A program made the position numbers and the translations under genes. DNA of 36,899 bases, taken from contig CAAGIG010000001.1 in the NCBI GenBank assembly GCA_900769885.1, positions 1 through 36,899 of the forward strand, given 5' to 3'. The notes below the pieces were generated by a model. The model searched no databases, had not been told where the DNA came from, and worked only from the letters and a program-made list of their open reading frames with translations. Source of the stretch: Rikenellaceae bacterium (GTDB lineage: Bacteria > Bacteroidota > Bacteroidia > Bacteroidales > UBA932). Positions within the stretch are counted from its first letter, which is position 1; each line of letters starts with the position of its first letter. Shown one piece after another: positions 7,704 through 14,720 of the stretch.

Positions 7704-7745
7704 TAACTTTTGGACAGAAGTGACTTTTTCTAAGGATTAAATGAT

Positions 7746-7753
7746 TATATTTG
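7746..7753 (+). promoter_or_regulatory. -7 box before the zeta-like kinase gene
   Basis: TATATTTG lies 26 bp before the ATG at 7780 and after the DUF2400 stop. It suggests a transcript starting just before the zeta-like gene and probably running through tldD, tldE and slyD to the terminator at 11835-11864. No convincing -33 box is seen. Confidence 0.5.
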
Positions 7754-7779
7754 CGATATATGTAAAGTAAAATTGAAAG

Positions 7780-8367
7780 ATGCCCAAACTCTTCATCATT
7801 TCAGGTTGTAACGGAGCGGGAAAGACAACTGCTTCATATACAATACTACCCGATATGTTGAAATGCAGTAATTTTGTCAATGCAGATGAGATTGCAAGAG
7901 GTCTTTCCCCTTTTGACCCCGAAAGTGCCTCGATTCAGGCCGGTCGTATTATGTTGACCCGAGTGGAAGAACTACTCGCCAACAGACAGGACTTTGCCAT
8001 CGAGACAACTCTTGCAACGAGAACCTACATCAATCTTATCCGCAGAGCACAAAAGAGTGGCTACACCGTCACCTTGCTTTATTTTTGGCTGAATATGCCT
8101 TCGTTAGCCATTGAGAGAGTAAAGCTTAGGGTTGAATCAGGAGGACACAATGTCAGTGAGGAGAGGATCAGAAGGAGATATGATATGGGGATTAAGAACT
8201 TGTTCAACATCTATATTCCCGAATGTGAATATTGGATGATTATCGACAACTCTTACACTCCGGTGTTGATTTGTGAAGGTGGAAAGGACATTACTACTAA
8301 AATCCATAATAAAACCTTATTTAATCAATTGATTAATTATGAGCGAACTAGAATCTCGGGAACTTAG
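7780..8367 (+). CDS. Zeta-toxin-like P-loop kinase (COG4185-type)
   Basis: The 195-residue protein is a small P-loop kinase. Walker A is GCNGAGKT at 9-16. Then come the zeta-type Asp in NADEIARGLSP (Asp36), a GR pair at 55-56, and ETT with Glu75. A basic lid region GGHNVSEERIRRRY, rich in Arg for phosphate contact, lies around 127-140. Zeta toxins phosphorylate UDP-GlcNAc, but COG4185 members are more diverse and their substrates are mostly unknown, so toxicity is not assured. It has its own -7 box. Its last 29 bp overlap a small downstream gene that may encode its partner. No small gene precedes it, unlike epsilon-zeta modules where the antitoxin comes first. Confidence 0.85.
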   Translation: MPKLFIISGCNGAGKTTASYTILPDMLKCSNFVNADEIARGLSPFDPESASIQAGRIMLTRVEELLANRQDFAIETTLATRTYINLIRRAQKSGYTVTLLYFWLNMPSLAIERVKLRVESGGHNVSEERIRRRYDMGIKNLFNIYIPECEYWMIIDNSYTPVLICEGGKDITTKIHNKTLFNQLINYERTRISGT

Positions 8368-8494
8368 AGAAAATATTCTAAACGGATTAAATGCTTCATT
8401 TCAGAAATTAGTCAAAGAGAAGAAGAAAACTAATTCTGAGATGGCTTTTTCGCATAAAGGTAAACTTGTGAAAGTTAAAGCCACCGAAATCTAA
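8339..8494 (+). CDS. Small 51-residue protein, possible partner of the zeta-like kinase
   Basis: The ATG at 8339 lies inside the end of the kinase gene in another frame (29-bp overlap), and the stop is TAA at 8492-8494. The product starts MSELESRELRENILNGLNAS, continues as a charged, probably helical segment ending in a Lys cluster (KLVKEKKKT), and ends with a short beta-like tail FSHKGKLVKVKATEI. Small proteins with a helical front and a final GK-[IL]-V-x-[IV] tail often accompany COG4185 kinases (my recollection of the family). An antitoxin or regulatory role is inferred from that. The stop lies 14 bp before tldD. The overlap, the length without stops and the composition favour a real gene. 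Confidence 0.65.
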   Translation: MSELESRELRENILNGLNASFQKLVKEKKKTNSEMAFSHKGKLVKVKATEI

Positions 8495-8508
8495 TTTTTA
8501 AAATTCGG

Positions 8509-9936
8509 ATGATATTTGACAATACCTACTACGATTTTTTCGGAACAACCAAACAGATTATAGAACAGACTCTTGCAACTGCTCTTTCATTGGGTGGAGA
8601 TTATGCCGATATGTTTTTCGAATACTCCAAATGCAATGAAATCGCACTGCGGGACAAACAGGTGAACAATGCCAGATGCGATGTCGATTTCGGAGTCGGC
8701 ATCAGAGTAATATCAGGAGAAAAAACCGGATATGCTTACTCTGAAATAACCACTCCGGAAGCAATGAGACAGGCGGCAATGGCTGCTGCCAGAATCGCAA
8801 ACACACCTGGCAAGAGCCCCGAAATAAATATCCACGAGATAAATTCAATTCAAAAAAATTATTATCCCATTCTCAAAAACTGGGAAGACCAGTCTATTCC
8901 TCAAAAGAAAGAGTACTTGTTGATGCTCAATGACTTGATATATCAGAAAAGCGAAGATGTAATCAACGTTATGGGCAAAATAGCAGACAGTGTAACCAAA
9001 GTGCTCTTTGCCAATTCTCTCGGAGAATCCTACACCGATTATAGACCAATGGCATCTGCTGTTGCTATAGTCATTATGTCAAAAGGTTCCAGAATTGAGA
9101 ATTTTTACACCTCCAAAAGTTTCAGAATGGGGGCAGAATTCCTCAGCAATGAGCTAATTGAAAATTTGGCAGAGGATGCAGTAAAACAATGCAACAGACT
9201 TTTCGATGCAGAGAGACCTCCTTGTGGGGAGATGCCTGTCGTTATGGGTGCCGGAAGTTCCGGAATTTTACTCCACGAGGCAATTGGCCATACATTTGAA
9301 GCAGATTTCAATCGCAAGAATGTCTCTATTTTCTCCGACAAGATGGGACAAAAAATTTGCAGCGAACAAATCAATATCGTTGATGACGGAACTGTTCCTT
9401 ACAATCGCGGAGCAGTCAATTTTGATGACGAAGGGGTTCCCGGACAGAAAACATATCTAGTAAAAGATGGAATCCTCAACAGTTATCTTCACGACAGGAT
9501 CAGTGCCAAATTCTATGGAGTGGAACCTACCGGAAACGGCAGACGTGAATCGTTCAGACACAGCCCGATACCACGAATGAGAGCCACCTATATGGAAAAT
9601 GGAAATGGTACCGCTGAGGACCTTATAAAATCGGTAAGCAAAGGGATTTATGTCGATAATTTCTCCAACGGACAGGTCCAAATCGGAGCAGGAGATTTCA
9701 CATTTTATGTCAAATCTGGTTATCTCATAGAGAACGGAAAACTTACCAGACCTATCAAGGATGCAAATATAATAGGCAATGGTCCTGAAGCTCTTGCTGA
9801 CATAATAGCTGTAGCAAACGACTCAATCATCGATGACAGCACCTGGTCGTGCGGAAAAGGTCAATATTGCCCTGTATCGTGCGGAATGCCGTCAGTTTTA
9901 GTAAAAAGTTTAAATGTAGGGGGTATAAATGAATAA
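8509..9936 (+). CDS. tldD: Metalloprotease TldD
   Basis: The 475-residue protein has the catalytic HEAIGH motif at 256-261 and C-terminal Cys454 and Cys458, one of which should be the third zinc ligand, as in E. coli TldD (two His and one Cys). TldD is the catalytic half of the TldD/TldE heterodimer. That complex cleaves extended, unstructured peptides in a central chamber; in E. coli it matures microcin B17 and takes part in degrading the antitoxin CcdA. The gene lies 14 bp after the small 51-residue gene and overlaps tldE by 8 bp, so the subunits should be made together. No bacteriocin precursor was found nearby. Confidence 0.93.
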   Translation: MIFDNTYYDFFGTTKQIIEQTLATALSLGGDYADMFFEYSKCNEIALRDKQVNNARCDVDFGVGIRVISGEKTGYAYSEITTPEAMRQAAMAAARIANTPGKSPEINIHEINSIQKNYYPILKNWEDQSIPQKKEYLLMLNDLIYQKSEDVINVMGKIADSVTKVLFANSLGESYTDYRPMASAVAIVIMSKGSRIENFYTSKSFRMGAEFLSNELIENLAEDAVKQCNRLFDAERPPCGEMPVVMGAGSSGILLHEAIGHTFEADFNRKNVSIFSDKMGQKICSEQINIVDDGTVPYNRGAVNFDDEGVPGQKTYLVKDGILNSYLHDRISAKFYGVEPTGNGRRESFRHSPIPRMRATYMENGNGTAEDLIKSVSKGIYVDNFSNGQVQIGAGDFTFYVKSGYLIENGKLTRPIKDANIIGNGPEALADIIAVANDSIIDDSTWSCGKGQYCPVSCGMPSVLVKSLNVGGINE

Positions 9937-11233
9937 AGAGATAGCACATTTTGCACTTGAGACAGCACTAAAAAATGGTGCTCAAGGGGCAAGAATTTCG
10001 TATGGAGAGAGCATTGAAGGGACTATTTGCACCCTCAATGGAGAGATAGAAAATATCCGCAACGCATCGTCTCGTTCAATATCACTATCGATATTTGCAG
10101 ATGGAAGGTTTGCATCATTTTCGACCAACAGAATCACTAAAGATGAGTTGGAAAGATTCATTCCTGAATGCGTTGCATCGTGCCGACTTTTGGAGGCAGA
10201 TCCCTACAGAACACTCCCCGACCCTTCTTTATATTATAAAGGTGACAGCAAAGAACTTGACACCGAAGATTCTGCTTTTGACGAGATTTCCTTTGAGCAG
10301 AAACTCTCAAAACTGCGTGAAAATTTTGAGGAGATCCCTTCTGACAGTCGTATAATTTCGGTCACAAACGATTATGACGAAAACAAAAGATACGACTACA
10401 TAATTGACTCACAAGGATTACAGGCTGAAGAGACTCACACTTTCTACACCATTGCCAATGAATGTACCGTTAAAGGAGAGGGAGACATCAGACCTCAAAA
10501 CGGTTGGGCAGAAGGTGGCACATATTTTGATAAGTTAGCCACCGGAAGTGGTCTGAAAGGTTACCAGAGGAGTATCGGGATGCTTGGAGCACGAAAAATC
10601 GGTTCAGGAAAATACAACATAGTTTTTGAGAATAGCGTTGCAGCAAAAGCTGTTTCAGCAATAATCGGTGCCCTTTCAGGTGCATCCATTAAAGAGAAAA
10701 ACTCCTTCCTGCTCGATTCCCTCGGCAAAAGGATTTTCCCCGAATTTCTGAATATTGCCGACAATCCGCACATCCCTCAAGCCTCAGGAGCCACCTTTTT
10801 TGATGGAGAAGGGGTTGCCACCAAGTATCTGGACATCATAAAGGACGGATATGTAAACACCTATTTCCTAAACACATACTACGCCAACAGGCTAAATATG
10901 CCAAGGACAGTAAATGCTCCCAACACGATTGTCTTCCCTACCGGCTCTGACCTTTCTCTGGAGCAGATTCTCGGGAAGACAGGTAAAGGGATTCTGATTA
11001 CAGGATTCAACGGTGGGAACAGCAACCCTGTCACAGGAGACTTCTCCTACGGCATTGAAGGCTACTATTTTGAAAACGGAACAAAGCTTTACCCGATAAA
11101 AGAAATGAATATTACAGGTAATTTCATATCTTTGTGGGCTAAAAACATTTTTATAGGAAACGACCCAATAAAATTCTATAAATGGCAGATTCCATCACTG
11201 GCTTTTGCCGACATAGATATAAGTGGTTTATAA
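9929..11233 (+). CDS. tldE: TldE/PmbA, non-catalytic partner of TldD
   Basis: The 434-residue TldD/PmbA homologue lacks an HExxxH motif. At the equivalent place it has a Ser/Ala-rich stretch (VAAKAVSAIIGALSGASIKEK, in two blocks), as expected for the structural TldE subunit. The C-terminal domain has the conserved ILITGFNGGNSNPVTGDFSYGIEG region, seen in two adjacent blocks. It should pair with TldD to form the peptide-degrading chamber in the cytosol. Its ATG overlaps the end of tldD by 8 bp, and slyD follows after 22 bp. Confidence 0.92.
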   Translation: MNKEIAHFALETALKNGAQGARISYGESIEGTICTLNGEIENIRNASSRSISLSIFADGRFASFSTNRITKDELERFIPECVASCRLLEADPYRTLPDPSLYYKGDSKELDTEDSAFDEISFEQKLSKLRENFEEIPSDSRIISVTNDYDENKRYDYIIDSQGLQAEETHTFYTIANECTVKGEGDIRPQNGWAEGGTYFDKLATGSGLKGYQRSIGMLGARKIGSGKYNIVFENSVAAKAVSAIIGALSGASIKEKNSFLLDSLGKRIFPEFLNIADNPHIPQASGATFFDGEGVATKYLDIIKDGYVNTYFLNTYYANRLNMPRTVNAPNTIVFPTGSDLSLEQILGKTGKGILITGFNGGNSNPVTGDFSYGIEGYYFENGTKLYPIKEMNITGNFISLWAKNIFIGNDPIKFYKWQIPSLAFADIDISGL

Positions 11234-11255
11234 TTAACAAATTAAATATCATAAA

Positions 11256-11810
11256 ATGAAAATTGCAAAAAACTCTGTTGTAGAACTGATCTACACCCTT
11301 ACTGTTGACGGACAAGTTGCCGATCAAACAACCAAAGAGAGACCTCTTGATTTTATTTTTGGAATTGGTTCACTTCTTCCAAAATTTGAAGAATATATCT
11401 TGGACAAAGAACCCGGCGATTCATTTGAATTCGTTCTTTCTCCTGCTGAAGGTTATGGTGAGCACAACCCTGCAAGCATCCTTGAACTTCCTAAAAACAT
11501 CTTTGAAGTAGATGGTCAAATTCAGGAAGGACTTCTAACTGTAGGAAATCTTATCCCTATGATGAACAACCAGGGTGGTATCATCCCTGGTAAAGTTCTT
11601 GAAGTAAGAGAAGATGTAGTGGTTATGGACTTCAACCACCAAATGGCAGGTAAAGAACTTCACTTCGTAGGTGAAATTCTAACTGTTCGTGAAGCTACTC
11701 AAGAAGAACTTACCGATGGTCTTCACGGAGAATTCAAACAACAAGGCGGTTGCTCAGGTTGTTCAGGTTGTGGTGACGGCGGTTCAGACTGCTCTTGCGG
11801 CGGTTGCTAA
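11256..11810 (+). CDS. slyD: SlyD-like FKBP-type peptidyl-prolyl isomerase
   Basis: The 184-residue protein has a SlyD-type FKBP domain. It has the early KNSVVELIYTLTVDGQVAD strand region, the active-site stretch PLDFIFGIGSLLPKFEEYI, and AEGYGEHNP just before the inserted chaperone flap (about 72-125). The FKBP fold then resumes with MDFNHQMAGKELHF. It ends in a metal-binding-like tail with six Cys in about 20 residues. SlyD catalyses proline isomerisation, acts as a chaperone and, in E. coli, supplies Ni to hydrogenase through its His/Cys tail. The tail here is Cys/Gly-rich and nearly His-free, so the metal may differ. It is the last gene of the plus-strand run. Confidence 0.92.
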   Translation: MKIAKNSVVELIYTLTVDGQVADQTTKERPLDFIFGIGSLLPKFEEYILDKEPGDSFEFVLSPAEGYGEHNPASILELPKNIFEVDGQIQEGLLTVGNLIPMMNNQGGIIPGKVLEVREDVVVMDFNHQMAGKELHFVGEILTVREATQEELTDGLHGEFKQQGGCSGCSGCGDGGSDCSCGGC

Positions 11811-11834
11811 TCCTTCACAAAGCAAATAGAAATA

Positions 11835-11864
11835 ATCCCCGGCATCTTAAAAAATGTCGGGGAT
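11835..11864. terminator. Bidirectional terminator between slyD and the FAD oxidoreductase
   Basis: The stem ATCCCCGGCAT (11835-11845) pairs with ATGTCGGGGAT (11854-11864), 11 bp with one G-T pair and an 8-nt A-rich loop. T-rich sequence follows in the plus direction. It lies between two convergent genes and can serve both. Confidence 0.75.
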
Positions 11865-11892
11865 ATTCATTTTCAAGCAATTAGATTAAAGA

Positions 11893-13488
11893 TTATCCAA
11901 GTCTTGTTACAGCCGCCCTTGCAGCATTGATTCCATCCAAAGCCGATGAGACAATTCCTCCCGAATAACCGGCCCCTTCTCCACAAGGATAAAGTTTTGG
12001 AGCAGAGACATATTCAAAGGTTTCATTGTCCCGAGGAATTCTCACAGGAGATGATGTCCTCGACTCCACTGCCAGCAAAAGTGCTTCCGAGGTGTAATAG
12101 CCTTTCATTTTCCTGTCAAAAAGAGGGAATGCTTTTTTCAATCTTTCTGCCACAAATTCAGGCAGCACCTCGTTCAAATCGGCAGCAACTGCACCTGGAG
12201 AATAAGATGTTTTGGGAAGTGGAGTAAGCAATGATTTTCCTTTCTTGCTCCTTACAAAATCGGTCATTCTCTGACCCGGAGCCTTAAATGATGAAGTCAC
12301 ATCAAACACCTTTGCTTCAACATCTCTTCTGAACGAGAGCATCGCCTCAATACCGCTAAGTGGTTTGCCCTGAGCCGCATAGTAATTGTCAACATCCTCA
12401 GGTTCCACAGATGTAACAATTCCCGCATTTGCCCATTTGCTATTACGCATCGAATTGGACATACCATTCAGTACCAGTCCACCCTGCTCAGTCGATGAAG
12501 GGACCAAAATTCCCCCCGGACACATACAGAATGAGAAAACACCCCTGCCTGCAACTTGTTCCACCAAAGAATACTCTGCAGCAGGAAGATAAGGCTGATA
12601 ATGGCCGTGGTACTGAATATTATTTATAAGGTGCTGAGGATGTTCTGCCCTGACACCCAATGCAAAACCTTTTCTTTCAAGAGTCCATCCCTTTTTGTAC
12701 AAAAGTTCATAAATATCTGTAGCAGAGTGACCTGTCGCCAAAATAAAAGCATCTCCAACATACTCTTTTTCAGCAGTGCCACCACCACTCAAATCCAAAG
12801 TTTTTACCACCCACTTGTCATTCTCCAGATTGAAATCGACAATTCTGTTTTCAAAATGGTACTCTCCACCCCTTTCGAGAATGGTCTTTCGGATATTCTC
12901 CATAATACGGGGCAAAGCATCCGATCCGATATGGGGATGAGCATCAATCCTAATCTGCTCTTTTGCTCCAAAAGCAATCAAAGTCTCAATAACCTCTGAA
13001 ACATTACCTCTCTTTACACTTCGGGTATACAATTTACCATCGGAAAAAGTACCGGCACCACCCTCTCCAAAACAATAATTGGAGTCTGGATTCAACACTC
13101 CGTCACGGGAAATCGCAGCCATATCAAATTTTCTGGCGTGAACATCTTTTCCCCTCTCGAGAATAATCGGTTTGAATCCTCTCTGCAACAATTCCAAAGC
13201 AGCAAAAAGACCTGCAGGACCGGCACCAGCAATAATTACAGGCTTGCCATTTGTCACATCTTTGTCAAACATAGGGACAAAACGGGGCTGAGGTGTCTCC
13301 CCGACAAGATAACCTCTTACTCTGTATCGGTAGAGGATATCTTTGGAACGGGCATCCAACGAGCGCTTCAAAATCTCCACACTCGCAATTTTCCCCACAG
13401 GAGCACCCATTGCCACAGATGCTTTCTTCTTCAATTCCTCTTCCGAAGGGGTATTTTTAGCCGAAAACGGCACTTCAAACTCTTTCAT
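11893..13488 (-). CDS. FAD-dependent oxidoreductase, COG2509-type
   Basis: I chose the ATG at 13488, giving 531 residues, because the longer frame (to 13545) would run into the end of tsaD and its extra 19 residues look non-conserved. The chosen start leaves a 7-bp gap to tsaD. An N-terminal region (about 1-65), common in this family, precedes the dinucleotide-binding motif IIAGAGPAGLF (GAGPAG at 88-93). Other FAD-contact blocks are GEGGAGTFSDGKLYTR, an ATGHSATD motif and the C-terminal GEGAGYSGGIVSSALDG. Members are uncharacterised flavoproteins, and the substrate is unknown. Co-transcription with tsaD is likely from the spacing. Confidence 0.88.
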   Translation of the reverse strand: MKEFEVPFSAKNTPSEEELKKKASVAMGAPVGKIASVEILKRSLDARSKDILYRYRVRGYLVGETPQPRFVPMFDKDVTNGKPVIIAGAGPAGLFAALELLQRGFKPIILERGKDVHARKFDMAAISRDGVLNPDSNYCFGEGGAGTFSDGKLYTRSVKRGNVSEVIETLIAFGAKEQIRIDAHPHIGSDALPRIMENIRKTILERGGEYHFENRIVDFNLENDKWVVKTLDLSGGGTAEKEYVGDAFILATGHSATDIYELLYKKGWTLERKGFALGVRAEHPQHLINNIQYHGHYQPYLPAAEYSLVEQVAGRGVFSFCMCPGGILVPSSTEQGGLVLNGMSNSMRNSKWANAGIVTSVEPEDVDNYYAAQGKPLSGIEAMLSFRRDVEAKVFDVTSSFKAPGQRMTDFVRSKKGKSLLTPLPKTSYSPGAVAADLNEVLPEFVAERLKKAFPLFDRKMKGYYTSEALLLAVESRTSSPVRIPRDNETFEYVSAPKLYPCGEGAGYSGGIVSSALDGINAARAAVTRLG

Positions 13489-13495
13489 CCTATCA

Positions 13496-14524
13496 CTATT
13501 TATTAAAGTCCAATGCTCTGGAAACCGGTGCGGCATCCAAATCACAAGTTAGTCCTGCTCTAAATTTATAAAGTCCCGCAATTGCAATCATTGCTGCATT
13601 ATCGGTGGTAAATTTAAACTCCGGCACAAATGTTCTCCAGCCTCTCTTTTCCCCCTCTGCTACAATTCTTTGACGCAGCTCCGAATTTGCCGAAACACCA
13701 CCACCGATAACTATATCCTTAATCCCTGTAGCCTTTGCTGCCTTGACGAGCTTATTAATCAAAACATCAATCAAAGTCCTTTGGAATGAAGCACATATAT
13801 CATTTATATTCTCTTTTATAAAGTTCTCGTTTTCTGCAAGATTATCTCTCAGAAAATACAATAGGGAGGTCTTTACCCCACTGAAACTGTAGTCAAATCC
13901 ACTTATCTGAGGTTTTGCAAAAGCAAATCGCTTGGGGTCTCCCAGTTTTGCAAGTCTGTCGACAACAGGACCTCCGGGATAGCCCAGATCCAAAAGTTTT
14001 GCACATTTGTCAAATGCCTCACCCACAGCATCATCAATGGTTTTTCCCAATACCTCAAAACTAAGATAGTCATCCACTCTGACTATCTGTGAGTGTCCTC
14101 CTGAGACCAAAAGTGCAAGATACGGGAATGATGGAGAGGGCTCTTCCTTCCCTTTTTGTTTGATGAAATGGGAAAGGATGTGACCTTGAAGATGGTTTAC
14201 ATCCACCATCGGCTTATTTATAGAGATGGCGAGACCTTTGGCAAAAGAGGTTCCCACCAACAACGAACCCAACAGTCCGGGACCACGAGTGTAAGCAATT
14301 GCATCTACATCATCAAGGGTAATCCCTGCCTCAGCAATCGCCTGATTTACAACCGGTAATATATTTTGCTGATGAGCCCTTGATGCAAGTTCCGGAACCA
14401 CTCCGCCGTATTTGCGATGCACCTCCTGAGAGGCCATCACATTGGAAAGGAGATATTCCCCCTGAAGCACTGCAGCAGAGGTATCATCACACGAAGATTC
14501 AATACCTAAAATAATTTCTGACAT
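13496..14524 (-). CDS. tsaD: tRNA t6A synthesis protein TsaD
   Basis: The 342-residue protein has the Kae1/Qri7/TsaD signature: the start ILGIESSCDDTSAAV, RAHQQNILP near 50-57, the metal ligands His111 and His115 in HLQGHILSH, and the glycine-rich loops LLVSGGHSQ and VIGGGVSANSELR. TsaD transfers threonylcarbamoyl from TC-AMP to A37 of ANN-decoding tRNAs, with TsaB and TsaE (not in this window). MtaB, encoded at 19289-20557, further modifies the same nucleoside. A -7 box at 14545-14552 gives a short leader. Confidence 0.97.
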   Translation of the reverse strand: MSEIILGIESSCDDTSAAVLQGEYLLSNVMASQEVHRKYGGVVPELASRAHQQNILPVVNQAIAEAGITLDDVDAIAYTRGPGLLGSLLVGTSFAKGLAISINKPMVDVNHLQGHILSHFIKQKGKEEPSPSFPYLALLVSGGHSQIVRVDDYLSFEVLGKTIDDAVGEAFDKCAKLLDLGYPGGPVVDRLAKLGDPKRFAFAKPQISGFDYSFSGVKTSLLYFLRDNLAENENFIKENINDICASFQRTLIDVLINKLVKAAKATGIKDIVIGGGVSANSELRQRIVAEGEKRGWRTFVPEFKFTTDNAAMIAIAGLYKFRAGLTCDLDAAPVSRALDFNK

Positions 14525-14544
14525 ATCATATTATATTTCTTATG

Positions 14545-14552
14545 CAAACATA
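14545..14552 (-). promoter_or_regulatory. -7 box before tsaD
   Basis: TATGTTTG on the minus strand matches TAnnTTTG and lies 20 bp before the tsaD ATG at 14524. A -33 box is not obvious. Confidence 0.45.
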
Positions 14553-14655
14553 CAAAGATTTTACTATAAAATGAACTTTACAGGTGAACGGAGTACTCTC
14601 TGGGTGAGAAAAAATTTACATTTGAAAGAGTATCGGAAAAATCGACAAAATGAAT

Positions 14656-14663
14656 TATATTTG
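14656..14663 (+). promoter_or_regulatory. -7 box before tamB
   Basis: TATATTTG matches TAnnTTTG and predicts transcription from about 14668-14670. This limits possible tamB starts to sites after that point and argues against the ATG at 14650. The interval 14525-14655 holds nothing else that I recognise besides the tsaD box. Confidence 0.5.
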
Positions 14664-14720
14664 TACTTTATTGTATAGAGTATCAGAGCATTTAAAAAAA
14701 TATTAGTCGGCTTACTGCTT

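Noticed and set aside
8509..11233. TldD/TldE as part of a bacteriocin cluster
   Set aside because: No precursor peptide, modification enzyme or exporter lies nearby; slyD and the zeta-like pair do not fit such a cluster.
13489..13545. Longer N-terminus for the FAD oxidoreductase
   Set aside because: The 19 extra residues would overlap the tsaD coding end by 50 bp, whereas the ATG at 13488 fits the operon spacing and the family start.
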